A stretch of 64,000 nt of DNA from Phytophthora colocasiae (Eukaryota > Oomycota > Peronosporomycetes > Peronosporales > Peronosporaceae): contig JAGKQI010000047.1 in assembly GCA_018806915.1 (NCBI GenBank), forward strand, positions 1,054,001 to 1,118,000, in the 5' to 3' direction. A program made the position numbers and the translations under genes. Shown here piece after piece: positions 59,955 through 64,000 of this stretch (position 1 is the stretch's first letter; each line of letters opens with the position of its first letter). The notes below the pieces were generated by a model. That model saw nothing but the letters and a program-made list of their open reading frames with translations, was not told the DNA's origin and did no database searches.

Positions 59955-60205
59955 CCGTGCCGCCAGTGTTCGCCTTGTCGTCCGTGCCGCCAGTGTTCGT
60001 AAGCGCCGCCGTACCGTGCAGCGTGCCGAGGCAGGTCGCGCCCTCATCCATGTCGTCCGTGCCGCCTGTGTTGGCCTCTGTGTCGTCCGTGCCGTGCAGC
60101 GTGCCGAGGCAGGTCGCGCCCTCATCCGTGTCGTCCGTGTCGTCTGTTCCGCCAGTGTTCACGGGCGCCGCCGTGCCGTGCAGCGTGCCGAGGCAGGTCG
60201 CGCCT
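59955..60205. repeat. GC-rich tandem repeat near the right end of the MULE
   Basis: Three copies of a core reading gtgcagcgtgccgaggcagg then tcgcgcc occur at about 60013-60042, 60092-60120 and 60175-60204. They alternate with copies of gtgccgccagtgttc and gtcgtccgtg. A frame through it would read SVPPV/PCSVPRQVAPSS repeats but lacks other coding evidence. Confidence 0.75.
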
Positions 60206-60381
60206 GTGAAGATGTCCTTGGGTCTTGCCGGCGAGTTGGTGAATGAGCATGGATGGAAGGCGGCGGACGGGCGGGATAGGCGCGTGGTATGGCTGGTCTT
60301 TGACCCCGCCCATCCTCCCTCGCAATCCACCAATGGCAATGTGTGGTGTGCACACGTCCTGTGTGTTGACCACACCACGAC

Positions 60382-60411
60382 GTGTGTTTTTACTATTTTG
60401 TCAGTCAACGA
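60382..60411. repeat. MULE right terminal inverted repeat and target duplication
   Basis: The inverted end occupies 60382-60401 and the second copy of CAGTCAACGA is at 60402-60411. Confidence 0.8.
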
Positions 60412-60488
60412 TGGCTACTGCGTACTTAGTGTTAAGTTCGCGTTTGCGTACGTGCGGCACTCTTAGCGTTACTCTCTTGGAAATCGAA
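60412..60488. other. Spacer between the MULE and the hairpin
   Basis: Short non-coding stretch right of the MULE target duplication. Words such as cgtacttag and gcgttac echo the arms of the inverted repeat at 60489. Confidence 0.4.
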
Positions 60489-60515
60489 CTAAGTAACGCC
60501 ACCACCGTTACTTAG
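60489..60515. repeat. Perfect 10-bp inverted repeat, 7-nt loop
   Basis: CTAAGTAACG, loop ccaccac, CGTTACTTAG. It lies just outside the MULE in a non-coding stretch. It could be a transcription terminator-like hairpin, a protein-binding palindrome or a transposon-end relic. Confidence 0.6.
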
Positions 60516-61022
60516 CAGTTACATCGTTGTAGTGCGAGCGCTACATGCGCGCCTCTGCAATGAAAGCAACATGATGTATTCGCTAATGAGACGTGCTGTG
60601 TGCCTTGTAGTTATCGTCAGCGTGACGTAGGCTCCAGCAGCACGTATACTTTAAGGAAGAGCAAGATAGACGAGGTGGAAGGCAGGGAGTTGCCTGGCAG
60701 AATGCCGCGGCGGGAACAACCAAGGTGAGGAGCTTGAGTACTCGCTGGTACGATTGGAAGTGAGAGCAGAGCTGCGCCGCAGCCCGCTCCTCAACCTTGG
60801 GACCCATGATGTATTTAATGAGCAGTTGCTAACCACTCTCGTTGTCCTATCTAGCTGCAGGTGCTGGTGCTGAGGATTTGGGCGGTTGCAACCGCCATGA
60901 GAGGCTGCGCCACTCATCATCGCAGGAGGAATATGGAGTACAATGGCGTACGCGATGTTGTGGCCGCTGTTACACGTCGGTGCCAGCACTGCTCGCTCAC
61001 TGGTACACTCTGGTACCTCACA
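60516..61022 (-). repeat. Putative long terminal repeat of the copia element (only its inner boundary is placed)
   Basis: On the minus strand, after the pol stop, a purine-rich tract (agtgggag, about 61023-61030) is followed by TGTGAGG starting at 61022. This is the typical polypurine-tract/LTR junction of Ty1/copia elements. The far end of the LTR could not be located; 60516 is only the limit of the stretch in which it must lie. No second LTR is in the window to compare. Confidence 0.35.
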
Positions 61023-64000
61023 CTCCCACTCGTTCGAGACGCGCGTCGAGCTGGCTTGACCCGCAGGATCAGCCTAGCAAGTTGCTCGAACGTTTGCACT
61101 TGATTTGGTAGCTAGTGCTGATGTTCAGCAATAGCAGTAGCTTCAACAGTAGCTGTAGCTAGACTCGATACAGGTAACATCTTCAATTGCTTTCGAAACT
61201 TTGTGAATTTTGCGTTTGCCAACGGCTTGGTCATGATGTCAGCCGTATTGGCGTCAGTAGGCACATGTAGAGTCCGTAGTTGCCCGTCCTCCACTAAATG
61301 TCGAATCAAATGATACTTGTTCTTGATATGTTTCGTGGCTGAGTGCTTTCCCGGTTTCGCAGTAAGATTGAGGGCAGCTTGGTTATCACCACGTAGTAGT
61401 GGTGTGGCCGCAGACCACCGTAGTTCATCTAATAGGCCATCCAGCCATAGTATGTCCTTTACCCCTTCATTCATAGCGATGTACTCGGCCTCTGTGCTCG
61501 ACTGAGCGTTGATCCCTTGCTTCCGGGATCCGTAAGACACGACATTGCCGTCAAGAAACGTGACGTAGCCCGAGATAGATTTGGCATCATCCGGATCATT
61601 AGCGTAATCACTGTCCGTGTACACAGTAACTGCAACGTCCTTGCCCGAAACAACGTCCATGTGAAGTGCATGATCACGTGTCTGCTTCAGATACCGGAGA
61701 ACCCGCTGGGCTTCACGGTCGTGCTTGTGCTCAAAACATGACAGGTACTTGCCCAAATGGCGTACCTCATGTGCAATGTCAGGTCGCGAGCCCGACACTA
61801 GGTACTGCAGTGACCCGACAATCTCTCGGTACGGTAGTTTCATACCAGGCGCAACGGATTTCACGTTGGCCTTCGACTCGCTGGTCGACTGTGGAGTCCG
61901 ACATCCGTAGGCATCCTGCATCCCGTAGGCTTTTAGGATCTTGTCGATGTGTGCTCGCTGGCAATACATGATTTTGTTGTGCGTCCTGTCGATGGTAATC
62001 TCAATGCTCAGCAGGAACTTGACTTCACCCATGCTCGTCAAGGTGAATGCATTTTTAACTTTTCTGCAATCTTGGTACACAGAGTTGTCGGTCCCATCAA
62101 CAGGAGGTCATCCACGTACACACTAAGGATCATCGTCACATCTCCGTCGTCGTTGTACATAGCGTAGAGGCCATAGTCACTGTCCAAACGGGTGAGACCC
62201 AGCTTCTCAAGTATTGTATGCAATGTCTTGTTCCATACTGCAGGTGCTTGTTTCAAGCCGTAGAGAGACTTAATGAGTTGGCAGACCATTTGCCCACCGT
62301 TTTCTTCGAACCCCACAGGCTGCTCCATGTAAATGAGCTCAGAAAGTAGACCGCACAAGAACGCAGTCTTGACGTCGTACTGTAAGACAAGCCAGCCACG
62401 CTTCACAGCATACAGGATGACCGCTCGTATGGTCTCAAACCGAATGACAGGCGCAAATGTCTCCACATAGTCAACTCCATACTTCTGCTTAAAGCCATGG
62501 ATCACCAGCCGGGCTTTGAACCGCTGAATTCGCCCTTTAGCATCTCTCTTGACCGCAAAGACCCATCGGTTTGTGATAACAGTCTGACTCTTGGTTTTGG
62601 CTCGTACAACAAGCTTCCAAGTTGTGCGCGCAATGATGACAGCTCGTCCTCCATCGCTGCTTTCCACTCCGGCCAATACTTACTCGCCTTCGCTTGCTTG
62701 TAGGTATTAGGAATCGGAATGTCCGTCGTCGTGTTCATCACAGAACCGACCACATAGTCATTGAGACGAGCTGGTAGCTTCCTCATTCTGCGAGGGCTTG
62801 AGCTTCGTACCTCCGCTGAAGGTGAGTCCGTACATCGTGGCTGGTACTCGTCGCTGGAGTCCTGCTCACTGCTTGAAGAGACTTGCCGCTTTCGCTTCTT
62901 CTTCTTGTTTGTCGCAGCCGCTGGCTGCAACTCAGTACCAGGTGTTGCTGCAACAACCCCCACTGGCTCCGTATTCTCACCGATTTCCTTTTCAGGAGGC
63001 AGATTGGTTGATTTGGTAGCCGCAGGCACGTCAGGTGCGCTACCTGCTTCGGGAAATAGTCGGGCTTCAAGTGTAGATGTAATAGGCACCACCGGGATCA
63101 CATCCACAAGCTCATAGTCCCCAGGGAAATACAAGTTCAGCAGTAGCCGAAGGATGTAGTCATTCGCAACAGTAGACTTCTCATGAAAATATACGTTCCC
63201 ACTGCGTCGAGTAGTCACGGTTCCAGTTCGCAGGTCCATCAACTTGTATCCAGTCGTAGTAGTACTATAGCCCAGGAAAATTGACAGCACAGACCGCGGG
63301 TCCAGCTTTGCTCGCGTTGTACGGGTCTCAGGAGGTACGTACGCATGTACCAAGCAACCCCAAGTTCGTAGGTGTCGCAGCACCGGTGCAGTGGCGAACA
63401 GCAGTTCATGGGGCGACTTCCCGTTCAACGGAGCTGTCGGAAGGAGGTTCAGTGTGCCTACAATGTGTAGAGTAGCTTCACCCCACAACAGGTTCGGTAG
63501 ATTGGTTGCATGAAGTACTGCTCGTAGCCGTGGAAGCACTATACCATTGGCGCGTTCCACAATCCCGTTCTCTTCCGGGGAGTAAGCATTCGTGGTATTA
63601 AATTCAATGCCCTTACTCAAGCAGAACCGTTCCAGGTAGGTGTTCACAAATTCTCCACCTTGGTCTGAGTGTACCAACGTTACTGAATGCCCTGCACGCT
63701 TGAACTGAGTGTTGAGCCGCAATACCAGTTCTTCGATTAGCTTGGCTGCTTCGTCTTTATGCTTCAGCAGATAACACCTGTATCGCGCTGCCTCATCTAC
63801 TACCAGCATGAACATCTTTTCGCCAGTTGCCGTGTCTTGATTGATGCCGCAGAGATCAACAGATAGCTTTTCCAGCGGGTTCTTCCGCCGCCGTGGCCCA
63901 CGCTTGTAGGTGGTACGCTTGAACTTAGCCGATAAACAAGGAACACATTCATAGTCCTTCAACGACTGCATGTTAAAGTTAAAGCCAAAGTCGGCCTTGT
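61023..64000 (-). mobile_element. Ty1/copia retrotransposon, truncated by the right window edge
   Basis: The internal region runs from the polypurine tract (about 61023-61034) to beyond 64000 on the minus strand, with domain order integrase, reverse transcriptase, RNase H. That order, with integrase before reverse transcriptase, defines the copia superfamily. Gag, protease, primer-binding site and the 5' LTR are outside the window. Confidence 0.85.
61112..64000 (-). pseudogene. Copia pol polyprotein (integrase, RT, RNase H), two frame breaks
   Basis: The frame is open at the right edge. Integrase features are the C..C zinc remnant (CVPCLSAKF), HSDQGGEF and YSPEENGIVERANG. A Ser/Lys-rich linker (about 62750-63080) follows. 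The reverse transcriptase has the VKRDAKGRIQRFKARLV and TFAPV motifs, KTAFLCG in place of the usual KTAFLNG, and the YVDD active site (VYVDDLLLMG). RNase H has YTDSDYAND and STEAEYIAMNEG and ends at 61112. The frame shifts once near 62620-62640, between linker and RT, and once at a five-base A/T run at 62052-62056, between RT and RNase H. Catalytic motifs are well preserved, so the decay is slight or the breaks are sequence errors. Confidence 0.85.

Larger units (their letters stand above)
56890..60411 (+). mobile_element. Complete Mutator-like element (MULE) with 10-bp target duplication and passenger chromodomain gene
   Basis: The direct repeat CAGTCAACGA occurs at 56890-56899 and 60402-60411, exactly outside inverted ends. 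The left end (56901-56920) and the reverse complement of the right end (60401-60382) match at 17 of 20 positions: ACAGAACAGG then AAAAACACAC on the left, ACAAAATAGT then AAAAACACAC on the right. Further inward both ends are rich in GTGTG/CACAC words. The 3.5-kb body carries a MULE transposase with one frame break, a chromodomain protein, and a GC-rich tandem repeat. A 10-bp duplication is within the 8-11-bp range of MULEs. The insertion sits just upstream of the SLX9-like gene. Confidence 0.85.

Noticed and set aside
59858..60466. 202-codon frame with SVPPV/PCSVPRQVAPSS repeats
   Set aside because: It reads through GC-rich tandem repeats and across the MULE right end into flanking DNA, so it cannot be an ancestral gene of either.
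1..64000. tRNA, rRNA, riboswitch or replication origin
   Set aside because: I looked for cloverleaf-type sequences and rRNA-like blocks by eye and saw none; a covariance search would be needed to exclude small RNAs.

Overview
This window looks like a nuclear segment of an oomycete, most likely Phytophthora or a close relative. The evidence is a secreted protein with an RxLR-dEER leader and tandem WY-type helical modules, short GT-AG introns (about 50-85 nt), genes packed 50-200 bp apart on both strands, oomycete-type initiator (Inr) sequences upstream of secreted-protein genes, and axonemal and centriolar genes expected of a zoospore-forming organism. No viral or bacterial gene organisation is visible and I saw no tRNA or rRNA gene.

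Layout. 1-12.8 kb is compact and conserved: a truncated zinc-ribbon protein, a GOST-type seven-TM protein, a putatively myristoylated alpha/beta hydrolase, a TBC Rab-GAP, a mitochondrial ectoine-synthase-like cupin that lacks the known metal ligands, an ankyrin protein, and a 1,794-aa ciliary MYCBPAP-type protein whose C-terminal half is a decayed phosphoglycerate-kinase fold. 13-21.7 kb is accessory: two related secreted Gly/Asn/Asp-rich repeat proteins (the first broken by a one-base frameshift) flank a complete piggyBac element with TTAA target duplications. 21.7-32.9 kb is again compact: SAS-6, a FabG/CBR4-type reductase, PRP28, a VDAC-like porin, a transposase-derived FAR1/SWIM protein and a lactonase-type beta-propeller. 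33-34 kb holds a decayed copy of the RxLR gene found about 7 kb downstream. 34.2-39.3 kb has a cyclin, a p24/TMED cargo receptor, TIM50 and the queuosine-salvage glycosidase. A 1.3-kb gene-poor gap leads to the RxLR effector at 40.6 kb. An intronless 13.86-kb outer-arm-type dynein heavy chain fills 42.3-56.2 kb, followed by an SLX9-like gene. The right end is transposon territory: a complete Mutator-like element with a 10-bp target duplication that carries a chromodomain gene, then a Ty1/copia element running off the right edge.

Functional themes. Flagellum and centriole (MYCBPAP, SAS-6, dynein), secretory pathway (GOST, TMED, TBC), mitochondrion (TIM50, VDAC, FabG-like, EctC-like) and gene expression (PRP28, cyclin K/T-like, SLX9, QNG1). 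These are neighbours, not an operon. Exon boundaries were worked out by hand from splice signals, reading phase and recognisable protein families; none is backed by transcript data.
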